Origin: Paragyromitra xinjiangensis
Taxonomy: Eukaryota; Ascomycota; Pezizomycetes; Pezizales; Discinaceae
Length of the DNA: 64,000 nucleotides
Direction: 5' to 3'
Assembly (NCBI GenBank): GCA_038503065.1
Contig: JBCAMK010000013.1
Span: forward strand, 930,001-994,000
This document shows, in pieces, positions 51,501 through 60,193 of the stretch (position 1 is the first letter of the stretch; each line of letters starts with the position of its first letter). Position numbers and translations under genes: made by a program. The notes below the pieces were generated by a model, which was given only the letters and a program-made list of their open reading frames with translations, was not told the DNA's origin and made no database searches.

Positions 51501-51704
51501 CCACCCCCGATTTGCGATTGTGGAATGGAGCGTTCCTCGAATCACCTATTCATGATCTGCGGCCGATGGTCGTCTTTACGACAAAAATTGATTGATAAGA
51601 TTGAAGGACCTCCCAGCTGGGAAAACTGGTTCTTTTCAGATCGTTTAAATATTTTCTTGTTACTTGATTTCGCTAAACAAGTTGGTTATCGTTTTATGTT
51701 TTGA
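48570..51704 (+). CDS. nonLTR-C C3 ORF2: endonuclease and reverse transcriptase, no RNase H
   Basis: 1044 residues. Endonuclease in about residues 1-230 with QELW, LLGDFNCHSPLW and ASDHGAI. Reverse transcriptase in about 430-720 with KATGHDLIRYP, AYRPISLLSCFDKLLGK, SDVRGAFDS, GTPQGSPIS and catalytic YVDDD. After the thumb region there is no RNase H: the expected YSDGS, DNQ and ADxxAK motifs are absent and the protein is about 200 residues shorter than family A ORF2. It ends in a CCHC-like cluster (CDCGMERSSNHLFMIC). It starts by ATGA overlap with ORF1. The endonuclease is the candidate for the LTR target specificity. Confidence 0.94.
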   Translation: MNPQPKDTFLVRLLNCARNEATTRSFVEDCEMDVNVSFVILQELWTDSAGKFPYLLNFDYFSPSLFPRCVILARKGVSYLPKVIFSLQDYAIGIRFGMGGNFFNLISFYSPGRPLELANNLNHLPADKNTLLLGDFNCHSPLWYGKLSSDYSENIKNNIRSANKITDYVEEQGFTLLKPPATFTHFPKNHTRPTIIDLSFAKGRWLRHFQTWSILPDGYASDHGAITLSFDFQPPAAVPIRDWKRTNWSVVHEIFNQVPSLEWDTEENTALSASYVISLVHNAMDAATPWRYPHQKSKPWWSQDLGRQRKELKHHERYTKNHPTEDNQRRLKTLSRKWVRNVRKAKATFDERSLETTPKDLLWKTIFPKCKGKGIPTLNGADHFEEKATLLQEQFFPSRRKEPPPLEITSLPTPTMDLRNSFDEVSEDEIIKAFQSCSANKATGHDLIRYPMLLSAFNANRLLFTDMFTGLLKNGVHPKEWKHALCVPVPKQNKPDYSLPKAYRPISLLSCFDKLLGKIVAKRLANYGKLNGALSANQFGAREGISSVDALLRTLTPANTWLSVKKSTGQNPLRPALFTSDVRGAFDSVIHQYAPIIMERLAFPTYITKWIQNFLQNRTISLQFDRRTGSPFPFFIGTPQGSPISPVLYMIYAGTIVPKPNPKIPTEIDTIYVDDDAMLQGAQQETYTVGRLQRRLRDRSEKASIIGIEFEYEKSELLVMKPSSSHFQSKIKSVRFGTSEIPPSPLLKYVGVYLDERLSFRPHLDHKLSKCAKILGRIRSLWYKFNHRSLHHTMTQLVLPVLLFGSEAWWNGSPYLLDAIHSTYMRMARTITRLPPWTNTTSLLKEAGLPPLKLLLDYYSRKYGSRIICSPQDHPCRTILVNHPVLPPTRQHCGLGRIKQLLLDFQVEGNRRDYFNQLSLLQQHLLKEWASSVTRADHPLKIQWDLPKSTKKLTRSQAHRIAVIRCQVSNLDRFPGQPPPICDCGMERSSNHLFMICGRWSSLRQKLIDKIEGPPSWENWFFSDRLNIFLLLDFAKQVGYRFMF

Positions 51705-51852
51705 TGATTGTGATTTCCTATTTGTTTTGTTATATTATTTGGTTTTTTGTTTGAGATTTTGTTTGTTTGTTTGTTTTTGGTGGTTTGGGTTTGGTGCGCG
51801 ATAAGTATTTAGTTACTTCTATGCGAAATAAAATTTATTATTATTATTTCTT

Positions 51853-52065
51853 ACTTTACTTCTACGGTTATAGAAATATCATCTCTGTTTCTACCTCAGA
51901 AACATCATCGTCGCTGTCGCTGTCACCCCCCCAGAATCACCTCGATTCTTACCCTACGTGAGGCTTGTGGAAAACATTGTACTATCATTGAGCGAAGTCT
52001 CTTTCAAGTAGCACTGCTCACCTTTGGGGATACCAAAGGGCTTGACGAAACCTCGCTCCCTGAGA
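51853..52065 (+). mobile_element. Gyp2 3' LTR, downstream part
   Basis: 213 bp, two differences from 38848-39060. Ends CTCCCTGAGA, followed by the CATGG target duplication (52066-52070). Confidence 0.92.
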
Positions 52066-52747
52066 CATGGTCAGAATTGTGTTGGTTGTGTGCTATGGTG
52101 GCCCATTGGCCTAGATGAGCATCAAGACCTCTTGTGAAAGTGAGATCAATGGCTGTGGGGGAGGAACCATTTCTGGGAAAGTGCGTCAGGGTGCCTGGTT
52201 TGTTGAGGAGGGTGAAGTGACTATCTTCGAGGTAGTCAATTAACTTTTGGGTGATACTACCATATTTTGAAAAGAGGTGTTGGTGGGCTTCAGAATCAGG
52301 TCCATACCACCAAGGGTGGTGAAGGTTGAAATCGCCAGTGAGGAGAGTGTTTTGATGAAAATGATGGGTGAAGATGGGATCATGAAGGTTTTTCGTGGGC
52401 TGTAGGTAAAGGTTGCAAAGGTCCATTGTGGTGAGGCTGAGGGTGCAACGGATGGTGATGAGGTTTGGGTTCGGTTGCAGGGTTACTGAAGTTTTGATGC
52501 CTCGATTTTTGTGAACGTAGGTTACTACTTTGGGGGGTAGATTTGCATGTATTGGAAAGAAGACATCAAATTGACGGGCAAGCGGGGGAAGATTGTTGTG
52601 GTCAAGCCAGGGTTCTTGCAATAAAAGAAAAATAACTGAGGAACTATTATCTGCATCGATGATTGCTGAGAGAGTGGAGGCCTGCCCTTTGGCACAGTTC
52701 AGCTGCTGTACCAGGGTGTTGCCGTTTATGTTCGGTTGTGTAATCAT
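52066..52747 (-). pseudogene. nonLTR-B B1 ORF2, N-terminal segment (endonuclease)
   Basis: Starts with ATG overlapping the ORF1 stop (TAATG at 52747). Contains QLNCAKGQAS, QEPWLDHN, TGDFNLHHPWW and the start of the SDH motif, where Gyp2 interrupts it. The protein is clearly related to family A ORF2 but diverged throughout, so B is a separate family. It continues at 34283. Confidence 0.92.
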
Positions 52748-54168
52748 TAAATGGCGGGGGTGTCCTTATTGGTAGAGCGAAGGTTTGCAATGATTTTTGT
52801 GTAATTGGTGCAAGAATTGCGCTCAAAGGCTTTGTGGGATTGGTTGCAGTTGATGCAACGGATTGGGGGGTGCGAGCATTTAGTTCCAGTGGGGCAGTTG
52901 GGGGTGTTGTATGGGTGTTTGGAGGTTTCATGGGGTTCAGCGCAAATTGTGCGAACAGCGTCCTTCTTGCAGGTTTGTTGATGATGTCCATATGATTGAC
53001 ATTTGCGGCATTGGGTGGTGGGGGTGACAGAAAAGTATTCCTGGATGCGGCACATGGAGTTGAAGAGGGGGAGTTGGGAGAATCCAAGTGTTTCAGTGGT
53101 GAATTTTTGAGGAAGAGCGATGACAATTGCTGAGTGGGTTTTGTTTGCCCTTGCCTCCGGGGTGGTTAGCCACCTTGGGGTTTGTGCGAGGATGATGGTC
53201 GGGATGGCTATGGTGAGTGCGCTGACAATGTCTGGCATGGTGACTTTGGTGGGGACGTTGTGGATTATGAACTTGGACCAGCGAGAATTGGGGCAGGCTT
53301 CAGTGATGGGGACTTTGAGGAGAGTACAAGCTGCTTCGATTTCCTTGGAGTACGCGGCGCAGATTTGTTCTGCAGATTCGTCGGGTCTGGTGGTGAGTAC
53401 TAGGTTTTGGCGAGCCGTTTTAGTGCAGATGAGGAGGGAGGTGTTGCGAGGGTGAAGTTCCTTATTGATAGCGGTGAGGATGGCGCCGTTGGAGAGTGCC
53501 TCGGGGATATCGCCAGAGGTTTCATTGATGATTTGACGGTTGACGGTGGTGAACTGGGGTTGGAAAAGTTTTGGGGCTAGGACTTTCTTCTTGCATCCAT
53601 TGCTCTTATTTTGTGGGGCGGCGGGTTTTTGGGCTGCTTGGGTGTATGTGATGGGTTTGCCATTATTGACGAGGGGGACGTTGCGTGGAGGGGGAGGGGT
53701 GGTGTTGTTGTTGTTGTTGTTGTTGTTAGTGTTGTGAGGGACAGAGGGGGCGGAGAGCTTTTTGTCCATTTTGTGGAGGAGGGCGGACATGTTGTTCATC
53801 GCGGTGGAGAAAGAAGCAACCATATGTTGCAAGTGTTGGGTTTCTTTCTTTAGGGAGTCGATGTTGTCTCTTTGTTCCGAGACTTTGTTGAGGAGGAATT
53901 GATTATCCTCGACCATTTTGGCGTCAATGCGAGCGAAACTGCTCTTCATGAGCCAGGATTGATATTGGCTGCAATCCTCGCCAGATGGAAGTTCAGGCAT
54001 GTAATCTTCAGTGGAACTGAAGTCCTTGAGCCAATTGGGGGTGGAATCATCTGGGATTTCTCCCATGTGTTCCTCATCGATGTATTGGGAATCAGTGATG
54101 AGTTTGGCTGGTCCTGCAGCGGAGGGGTTGGCAAACATTGAGAGGCCAGTGGATCCTGGGAGAGACAT
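52747..54168 (-). CDS. nonLTR-B B1 ORF1, gag-like protein
   Basis: 473 residues from the first ATG (54168-54166, MSLPGSTG). Same plan as family A ORF1: acidic N-terminal region (DDSTPNWLKDFSSTEDYMPELP), helical segment, Asn-rich run in the linker, central domain with FIIHNVPTK and TPRWLTTPEARANKTHSA, and knuckles CRKCQSYGHHQQTC, a second one in which the first Cys is lost (TICAEPHETSKHPY, with flanking change), and CINCNQSHKAFERNSC. The frame is open. Two altered cysteine positions in the second knuckle suggest decay or relaxed function. Confidence 0.9.
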   Translation of the reverse strand: MSLPGSTGLSMFANPSAAGPAKLITDSQYIDEEHMGEIPDDSTPNWLKDFSSTEDYMPELPSGEDCSQYQSWLMKSSFARIDAKMVEDNQFLLNKVSEQRDNIDSLKKETQHLQHMVASFSTAMNNMSALLHKMDKKLSAPSVPHNTNNNNNNNNTTPPPPRNVPLVNNGKPITYTQAAQKPAAPQNKSNGCKKKVLAPKLFQPQFTTVNRQIINETSGDIPEALSNGAILTAINKELHPRNTSLLICTKTARQNLVLTTRPDESAEQICAAYSKEIEAACTLLKVPITEACPNSRWSKFIIHNVPTKVTMPDIVSALTIAIPTIILAQTPRWLTTPEARANKTHSAIVIALPQKFTTETLGFSQLPLFNSMCRIQEYFSVTPTTQCRKCQSYGHHQQTCKKDAVRTICAEPHETSKHPYNTPNCPTGTKCSHPPIRCINCNQSHKAFERNSCTNYTKIIANLRSTNKDTPAI

Positions 54169-54489
54169 TTTGGTGGGTGATCCGGAGCAAATTGGGGCAG
54201 GTGAAGGATTTGAAAGTTCTCTTTTGCGACCAATGATGGGGAGGGTGAAGCTGGGGCCAAGGCCTACAAGTTTCACAGGAGATGGAGATGGGGATGGGGT
54301 TCTGGAATGCCTCGGTGGAGTTTGAGGGGAATCCAGTGTGTTTTGGGGCAATGCGCCCGTGCTTTATGAAAGCGGGGTAAGGGTGGTGAGAAATGAAGCG
54401 CGAGAGTTAAAGACTTTTGGGTGTGTGTAACGCCGTTGCAACGTAGATTTTGGAGTTTTGCAGGGATTATTTTAGTCGCAGGGACGGTG
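54169..54489 (-). other. B1 leader, open frame without ATG
   Basis: No ATG occurs on the coding strand in this leader. The ORF1 frame is open upstream to about 54351, with a protein sequence (LDSPQTPP, SRTPSPSP, FTLPIIGRKR, LSNPSPAP) that matches the equivalent leader of family A. From about 54480 the sequence reads CACCGTCCCTG on the minus strand, next to the tail of copy B2. Confidence 0.65.
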
Positions 54490-56966
54490 TTTTTTTTTTT
54501 TTTTTTTTTGAATCGATTTAGATTGACTACCTACTAGCTATTCAAAATGGCACGGTATACAAAAATACATGGCCTCATCCACCACCAACCTCAAAAATAA
54601 AAAATCCCCGAATAACATGAAGAAAGGAAAAATACAAAACAATACGCACGCGAACATAACAAAAATAAAAGAAATTTTTAATAACTGAAAAAATTTCCGG
54701 AAACAAAGTTAGAAACTTCCCCCGCCCGGATGATCAGTTACATATAATCAAGCAAATTTAAATCAGAAACACGATTGTAATAATTATTAGAAGAAAGATT
54801 TGCCAAATTGTTGTCTCGAATGAAAGCTAGCAATGCAGTGACATCGGAGTTGTATAAGATGGATTGAGTCCAACTTTGAGAAAAGTTAGGACGGGTTAAA
54901 GCATTGAGAGGACATTGCAAAGCTAAGTGCCTGGAAGATGATAATGCGCCGCAATTGCATGTGGACGCAGGACGTAGAGGATTCGAGTCTGCGTTGGTAA
55001 GCTCAGTGCGCAAGAGAGAGATGGCTCTGGCTTGAGAGCGTCTTAAAAAGCGGGTGATTTGTGGAGGGTGTAAAGATACTGTTGAAGCGCTTTGTAGTTG
55101 CCATTTGCGTATAAGATGAAGTTTGGGTTGAAGTGTGAGCCAACCCAAAGTGGTGACTGCGTGTAAGCAGGGGGGGGAGTTAGCTCCCATTTTCGCATGC
55201 ATGTCCGCTTTTTCATTGCCTGGAATGCCCATGTGTGATGGGGTCCAGATTGCGTTGACGTCGCATTTTAAATTGTGGAGGGTTTGAATATGATTCAAGG
55301 CAGCAGAAAGGAACTGTCTGTTGGAAGTGGGGTGACCCGTTAGGGCCAGAAGGGCATTTTGATTATCGATGCAGAGGTAAACTGGGATGGGTAAGGTGAT
55401 GAGCTTGCTGAGGAGGTGTGCGAGAGCTTCTTGTATGCCATGGATTTCGGCATCTTCATTTTCGCAGTGGGGGCCGAGACAGCAGGAATTTGTGTGGGAG
55501 GAGATTGGGACTCCATTTTGATAACGGAGGATGTTCCAGCCTGCAGAGGTTGTGCCATTTTCTTGTTTAGAGCCGTCGGAATATAACACCCATGCTTGAT
55601 GCAGGGTTTGCAGCCAGTCAAGATGTGTAAGAGAGGCAGATTGTTTTGTACCTGATATGTGGATGTTTGTGCGTGCTAGGTAAGGGGAGTTGGGGGGTGC
55701 AAGAATCTCCAATGGAGGGCCGGTGAGCAGTTTGGAAATGAGGGAGCCAATTCGTTGTAGGCCTGTTCCCTGTGAATCGGAATTGTGTAGATGTGATTAG
55801 TGTTTGGTGTAGAGGATTTGATGAATTTTTTAAAAGTCGAATTGCATAGCTTTGAGATAGCATGTCGAGCATGAGGTTAAGTGGTGGTAGGCCTGCTTCT
55901 GGGAGAAACTTGCTGATTGGGGTCCATCGGGGGAGGCCAGTGATCAGGCGGGCCAATTTGTGATATGCAGGATTGAGGTGGTCCAGAATTGTTTGACTTC
56001 CTGTCCACCAAATTTCCGATCCATATAAGGCGCCAGAAAGGGCAATGGAGTTTGCCAGTTGATGGAGGAGGTTGGGAGTTGGGCCTTTGTTGCGAACTAG
56101 CTTGCAGATTAGTTTGGTAGTGAATCGGAGGGAAGTTGCTGCTTTGTCGGCATGTTTATGAAAGAGTAGCCGTTGATAAACGATGATTCCTAAGGTTTTG
56201 ATGTGTGTAGAGGGGGATATGACGTTTCCCTGAATGTTGATGTGGGTGTTCATTCCCGCCTGTTGAAGCTTGGCTTGGGTGGGGATGATGTGCATGAGTT
56301 CAGTCTTTGGGGGGGAGAAGCTGATGTTGAGGTAGGCAACTCGGTTGAGTTTGGAGTTGAATCTTTCCTCTAGCCTTTTGACAGCGAAGGGACAGGTGCG
56401 CACATTCTGAAGCATGGTGTCATCATCAATATAGATGGTGGAAAGTTCTGTGTTTGTTTGTGGGAAGGCTGGGGAATCAAGTGCCCCTGCGTATATTGTA
56501 AAGGCAATGGATGATATTGGGGAGCCCTGGGGGAGGCCTGTTGATAGGTTGTTATTGGGGCCAATTTCTCCATTTATGCGAAAGGCAATTGTGCGGTCGG
56601 AGGTGAAGCTAGTGAGCCACTGGATGCACCATGTGGGAAAGGTGTAATGGTTTAGAATGTCTAAAAACCTGGGATAAGAGACACAATTGAAAGCGCTTTC
56701 AATGTCGGCTGCGAGAAGGGTGGGGTGTAAGGGTTGCCCATGTTTGACCTGAAATTGTTGAGGGATTGAAATCTGTTTCCCTGCGTTGGTGAGGAGCAGG
56801 AGGAGGGAGTCGGAGGCAGAAATGCCTTTTCTTGCACCTGTATGATGTGGTTGAAGCGCACCGTTTTGGGAAGCTATGGATTCCAGTCTTCTGGCCATGA
56901 GTTTCTCCATGACTTTCCCTAAGCAGGAGAGTAGAGAGACGGGTCGGTGGCTTTTGGCTTGGGTAT
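54490..56966 (-). mobile_element. nonLTR-B copy B2, 5'-truncated, head to tail with B1
   Basis: Carries the reverse transcriptase (from YTQAKSHRPVSLL), RNase H, C terminus and 3' region, ending in a run of 20 A (minus strand, 54509-54490) directly before the 5' end of B1. Truncated at 56966 within the reverse transcriptase domain. A 5' truncation plus a poly(A)-like tail is typical of aborted target-primed reverse transcription. Confidence 0.88.
54738..56966 (-). pseudogene. nonLTR-B B2 ORF2 fragment: reverse transcriptase, RNase H, C terminus
   Basis: Reverse transcriptase with KSHRPVSLLSCLGKVMEK, GLPQGSPIS and YIDDD, then a one-base frameshift near 55797 (after NPLHQTL). The shifted frame continues through GTGLQRIGSL to RNase H (YSDGSKQENG, DAEIHGIQEA, CIDNQNALLAL, GNEKADMHAKMG) and the terminal cluster CNCGALSSSRHLALQC, ending at 54738. 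It shows the part of ORF2 that copy B1 lost to Gyp1. The N-terminal half is missing by 5' truncation. Confidence 0.9.
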
Positions 56967-57451
56967 AGTATATAACAGCTCCGACGCTAGGACGAATTTT
57001 CGAAAATAACTCTACAACCAACAGAGATATCATCAAACCGACTTCATATTCGGAATCAGCGCCCCCTTTTACCCCCTTCATTTCCCCTCTTTGGGGCTCA
57101 CCCCACCAAAAAACCCGCCGAGCCCCCCCTCAAAATCGTCGCCAGTCAACCAGTTCTTGTCCGATTAACTTGAAACTTGCACATCCACGCCGCCTACATA
57201 CTACGGCCCAGGAATTTTAGTTTCAGCCAAATCGGCCGACAGGCGCCCGAGTAGTACTCATTTTATCGCCCAAAATCGCCAGAAATCTCGGAATATTGCA
57301 ATTCTGACTGACAGCACATCACCTGCTACCTTCTGGAACATTCCATCGGTGGAACCCAATCAGCCTCCAGTCTTCAACGACCAATCAACTTTTGTCTCGG
57401 CAATTTATTTTAGTATCCGTTACATGAAAATTTCCGAAAATTTCCGGAACC
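56967..57451 (+). other. Probable leader of nonLTR-E
   Basis: About 485 bp without a convincing ORF. The motif CCAGTT followed shortly by CCGATTAAC (near 57146-57168) also occurs in the D1 leader repeats, which suggests that this is the 5' region of a related element. Its exact 5' boundary is lost at the junction with B2. Confidence 0.45.
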
Positions 57452-57706
57452 ATGTCAGCCCACGGGAATGAAATGCAAGACGATACGGAACTTCCCGTTG
57501 TGCCTCCATCTTCACCTCCCTCCAGCCCTACCATGACGGCCACCAACCGATTCCTGAACGTCAGTCAGCATGCTCCTGACATCATGAGCAGCGACCCTAT
57601 TTCCTCCACCACCAAACCTCTCCCGGCACCATTTGCTCGCAAGATTACACTCCCACCACCATTCTTCTCCTCAGCAGGCAACTCCCTGTCACGGATCTTG
57701 ATTTAG
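57452..57706 (+). pseudogene. Putative nonLTR-E ORF1 N-terminal fragment
   Basis: 84 codons from ATG at 57452, Pro/Ser/Thr-rich (VVPPSSPPSSPT) as in the N termini of the other ORF1 proteins. Ends at TAG just before the LTR-like insertion. The frame after the insertion does not match in phase, so either the boundary is not where I place it or there is a further lesion. The link with the downstream ORF1 is inferred from position and composition. Confidence 0.5.
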
Positions 57707-57709
57707 TAC

Positions 57710-58225
57710 TCTTGTTTTGTCTATTATGTCATGGAAGAAACTAATGGAGGGAGAAACTACCTAACGGAGGGAGAAACTAGGTCATGTATTGCGTCATGAA
57801 GATCATGACGAGGGGACGCGCAATGTATTACGCAGTTGGATTTCTTATGACATCATGTACTGAGTCATGACTACGCAAGAGCTTGCGTAGGCATAGAGTC
57901 ATAGCTAAATGAACGCGTCAGAGACTACGCAATGGTATTGCGTAGAAGGGATACAAAGGTCGTGTATCGACCTCTATATAAGAGAGGTCGAGTAGATAGA
58001 TAGTTTAGTTCTGTACGCAATCTTCTAAGTTATAAATCGAAGCCTCTTCTCAACTATAACAACACTTGTATAATGTCTACACTAAAGACAACGACGAAGT
58101 GAGTTGAAACACGAGTTCGATTGACGCTTGAGTAACAAATACCATGTTACGGAACTGTCATATTCTTGACTTAATGTCGTGCAACAATCGTGAGTGGCAC
58201 GGTCGTTACACTCCCCCACACATCC
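57710..58225 (+). mobile_element. LTR-X: promoter-bearing LTR-like insertion, limits uncertain
   Basis: About 0.5 kb of non-coding sequence inside the E ORF1 region. It starts close to TGTCATGGAAG (57727), similar to the Gyp2 LTR start, has a TATA box at 57975-57982 and is rich in perfect dyads. A solo LTR would fit. I could not find a clean target duplication: TCTATTA before 57727 and TCTATCA near 58226-58232 are the best pair. Confidence 0.45.
57793..57991 (+). promoter_or_regulatory. Cluster of perfect dyads upstream of and around a TATA box
   Basis: GTCATGA-AGA-TCATGAC (57793-57809), CTACGCAA-GAGC-TTGCGTAG (57871-57890), CTACGCAAT-GGT-ATTGCGTAG (57925-57945) and TCGACCTCT-ATATAAG-AGAGGTCGA (57967-57991), the last with most of the TATA box (57975-57982) in its loop. 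The half-site TACGCAA or its complement recurs further, for example near 57788 and 58015. This looks like an array of binding sites for a dimeric regulator. Confidence 0.6.
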
Positions 58226-58280
58226 TCTATCATTTAGGAACACTTTGGGAGGAATTGACCTCACCTACGAGCCAGAACCA

Positions 58281-59584
58281 ATGACCAGGACCAGATCCGC
58301 AGCTGGCCCGTCAAAGAGAACCTTTGGCAACCAACAGCAATCTGCTCCCCCTCCCAAATGCACTTCCAGCTACTTTGCACTCCCAATGAGTCAAAATGAC
58401 GTCAACCAACACCTTATGGCACAGAATGAACACCTGAACAAGGAAATTGCTGAGCTCAAGATGATAGTTAGCAACCTCACCACCCAAATCTCAACCTCCC
58501 TGGGCTCCATGAGCCACACTGTGATTGGGAAAGTGGATTCAATCCACCGCACCCTGAAAGCAACTCCAGCAGTACCAGCAATCACAGCAACAACAATCCC
58601 CACCACTCCCCAACAACCCAAGAAGAACAAGGGAAAGGGAAAGGCAACTGAAAACGCGCCAGCACCTCCTCCCCCACCTCCACCTCCTGCACGAAAGACT
58701 TGGGCCACTGTGGCGAAAGATGGAAAGCCTGTGAAGGCCAACACCGACACCCCCACAACCCCAACCCCAGAACTCACCAAGAACATGATTGTCCAACGTA
58801 GCGGTGATCAGAAAGAAGAAAGCCTCAATCTCCTTGTCCTGTGCAACACCATCAACAAAGAACTCCTGACTGCCAAAGCACCAGAAAGCCTCCAGATCTC
58901 AGGAATCTCCTGGAACCTGAAAGCAAATCTCCTGCTCTACACTCGCAATGGATTCACCAGCACTGACTTTGACCTGCACAAGGCCACCATTGAGAAAGTT
59001 GTGAAGGAAAGCGATGAGAAAGCTCTCTTTCTCTCCAAACAGGAATCCTGGCACAAGGTTGCCATTCACGGAGTCCCAATCATGGAATACCCCGACAATC
59101 GTACTCGCATGAGCGACCTGCAAAATGAACTGGAATACCAAAACAGTGATCTCAAACTGGCAGCACCTCCTCGCTACATGACCCACCCTGACAAGAGAAA
59201 TGGAAAGTCCCACAGCTCGGTGATGATTGCCATCACCAGCAAAAGCTGTACAACAAACTGATCAAAAACGGAATCCTCATCTTCGGCCAAAGACACAGGA
59301 CCGGAGCCTACTTGACTGCGCACCCTGGTGACCAATGTTCTAACTGTCAAAAGTTTGGACACAAGTTCCAGAGATGCCCCTCCACCAAGCCAGCCTGTGC
59401 CTACTGTGGACACGACCATGCCACCAACAAGCACTTCTGTGGGACTTGCAGAGCCACTGACTCCTGCGCCCACATGCCTCCCAAATGCATCAACTGTGGT
59501 GGCACACATAAAGCCACTGACAGATCCTGTGTTGCACGCCCAGACCTCTCCCGAACTGAAAAAGACATCATGGTGGAACAATGA
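58281..59584 (+). pseudogene. nonLTR-E ORF1, gag-like protein, frameshifted
   Basis: From the first ATG after LTR-X (58281, MTRTRSAAGP). Helical segment likely to form a coiled coil (NEHLNKEIAELKMIVSNL), Pro-rich linker (APAPPPPPPPP then TWATVAKDG), central domain (VAIHGVPIMEY, APPRYMTHPDKRNGKSHSS), then a one-base loss in the A run at 59241-59244 that ends the frame at 59261. In the shifted frame the knuckles follow: CSNCQKFGHKFQRC, CAYCGHDHATNKHFC and CINCGGTHKATDRSC, to the stop at 59582-59584, which overlaps the ORF2 ATG. Confidence 0.85.
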
Positions 59585-60193
59585 TTGTGCAACCAAACCC
59601 ACACAAGATCTGCCTGATGCAACACAACTGCCGAAGAAACCAAAATTTTATGTTATCCCTCCTCGACTCAGCCTCAGAAACGGCTGATATAGTTATTATT
59701 CAAGAACCCTTTGTTATGCCCGATACTTCCCCTGACGCACCACCAAACTCCTGGACATCAATATCTCATGGGTCATTTGCAAGAATGATTCCGAGCTGTA
59801 TTAACCGCCCTCGAACCATGACCTTTATATCAAAATCCAACCTCTACCAGAAATATCAGCCAAGGCCTGACATCATCAATAACGAAGATGTAGAGGCCAT
59901 AGAGCTGTCAACCCCCTCCATTCCTTCCTTTACCCTCCTCAACATCTACAATGAACAACCTGCAGCATCACAACGATCTCCTGACAGCCACCCGCAATAC
60001 ATAGTTGAAAGTGTACTTGTGGGACTAAAGCTACCAGAACGCTGTATCATGGCAGGTGACTTCAATGCCCACCATCCTCTCTGGGACTCACGAGTCCGTT
60101 CACCAAAATGACATGAAGCTCTTCTAGCTATACTAGAAGAATTCAATTACACCCTCATTAACGAGCCTGACATTTATACCTACAACTACCCAA
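59581..60193 (+). pseudogene. nonLTR-E ORF2, N-terminal part (endonuclease)
   Basis: Starts by ATGA overlap with ORF1. Endonuclease motifs QEPFV and MAGDFNAHHPLW are present. TGA at 60109-60111 interrupts the frame, probably a changed Trp codon (TGG to TGA). The frame continues through LINEPDIYTYN to the D2 insertion. Removing D2 and one 13-bp duplication joins it in frame with 62405 onward. Confidence 0.88.
60181..60193. repeat. 13-bp target duplication of D2, left copy
   Basis: TACAACTACCCAA, repeated perfectly at 62392-62404. Confidence 0.92.

Larger units (their letters stand above)
46709..51846 (+). mobile_element. nonLTR-C copy C3, full length, in Gyp2 3' LTR
   Basis: 5138 bp: leader homologous to C1/C2 from the first base, ORF1, ORF2 with a 4-base overlap, 3' region with the family hairpin, and a TTA-repeat tail longer than in C1/C2. 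Flanked by TTTCTT on both sides. It occupies the same nucleotide position and orientation as C1/C2 in the other LTR, though its ORF1 is a clearly diverged subfamily. Both ORFs are open, so this is a possible source of the proteins that move the ORF1-only copies. Confidence 0.93.
34289..52065 (+). mobile_element. Gyp2: chromovirus with nested elements in both LTRs and in gag
   Basis: Ty3/gypsy element, 5' LTR to 3' LTR. Without insertions it has two 415-bp LTRs that differ at two sites, and an internal region with gag (split by D1), a -1 frameshift signal, pol with protease, reverse transcriptase, RNase H and integrase, and a chromodomain at the end. Chromodomain integrases direct chromoviruses to heterochromatin. 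The near-identical LTRs show a young insertion. Yet three nonLTR-C copies and one nonLTR-D copy have since entered it, so the site attracts insertions or these families are very active. Confidence 0.93.

Noticed and set aside
54490..54509. Run of 20 T as a terminator
   Set aside because: On the coding strand of B2 it is a 3' A tail at the end of a truncated retrotransposon copy.
57710..58225. LTR-X as a host promoter or gene
   Set aside because: It lies inside a retrotransposon ORF and has no ORF of its own; LTR-like origin is more likely, though its ends are unproven.
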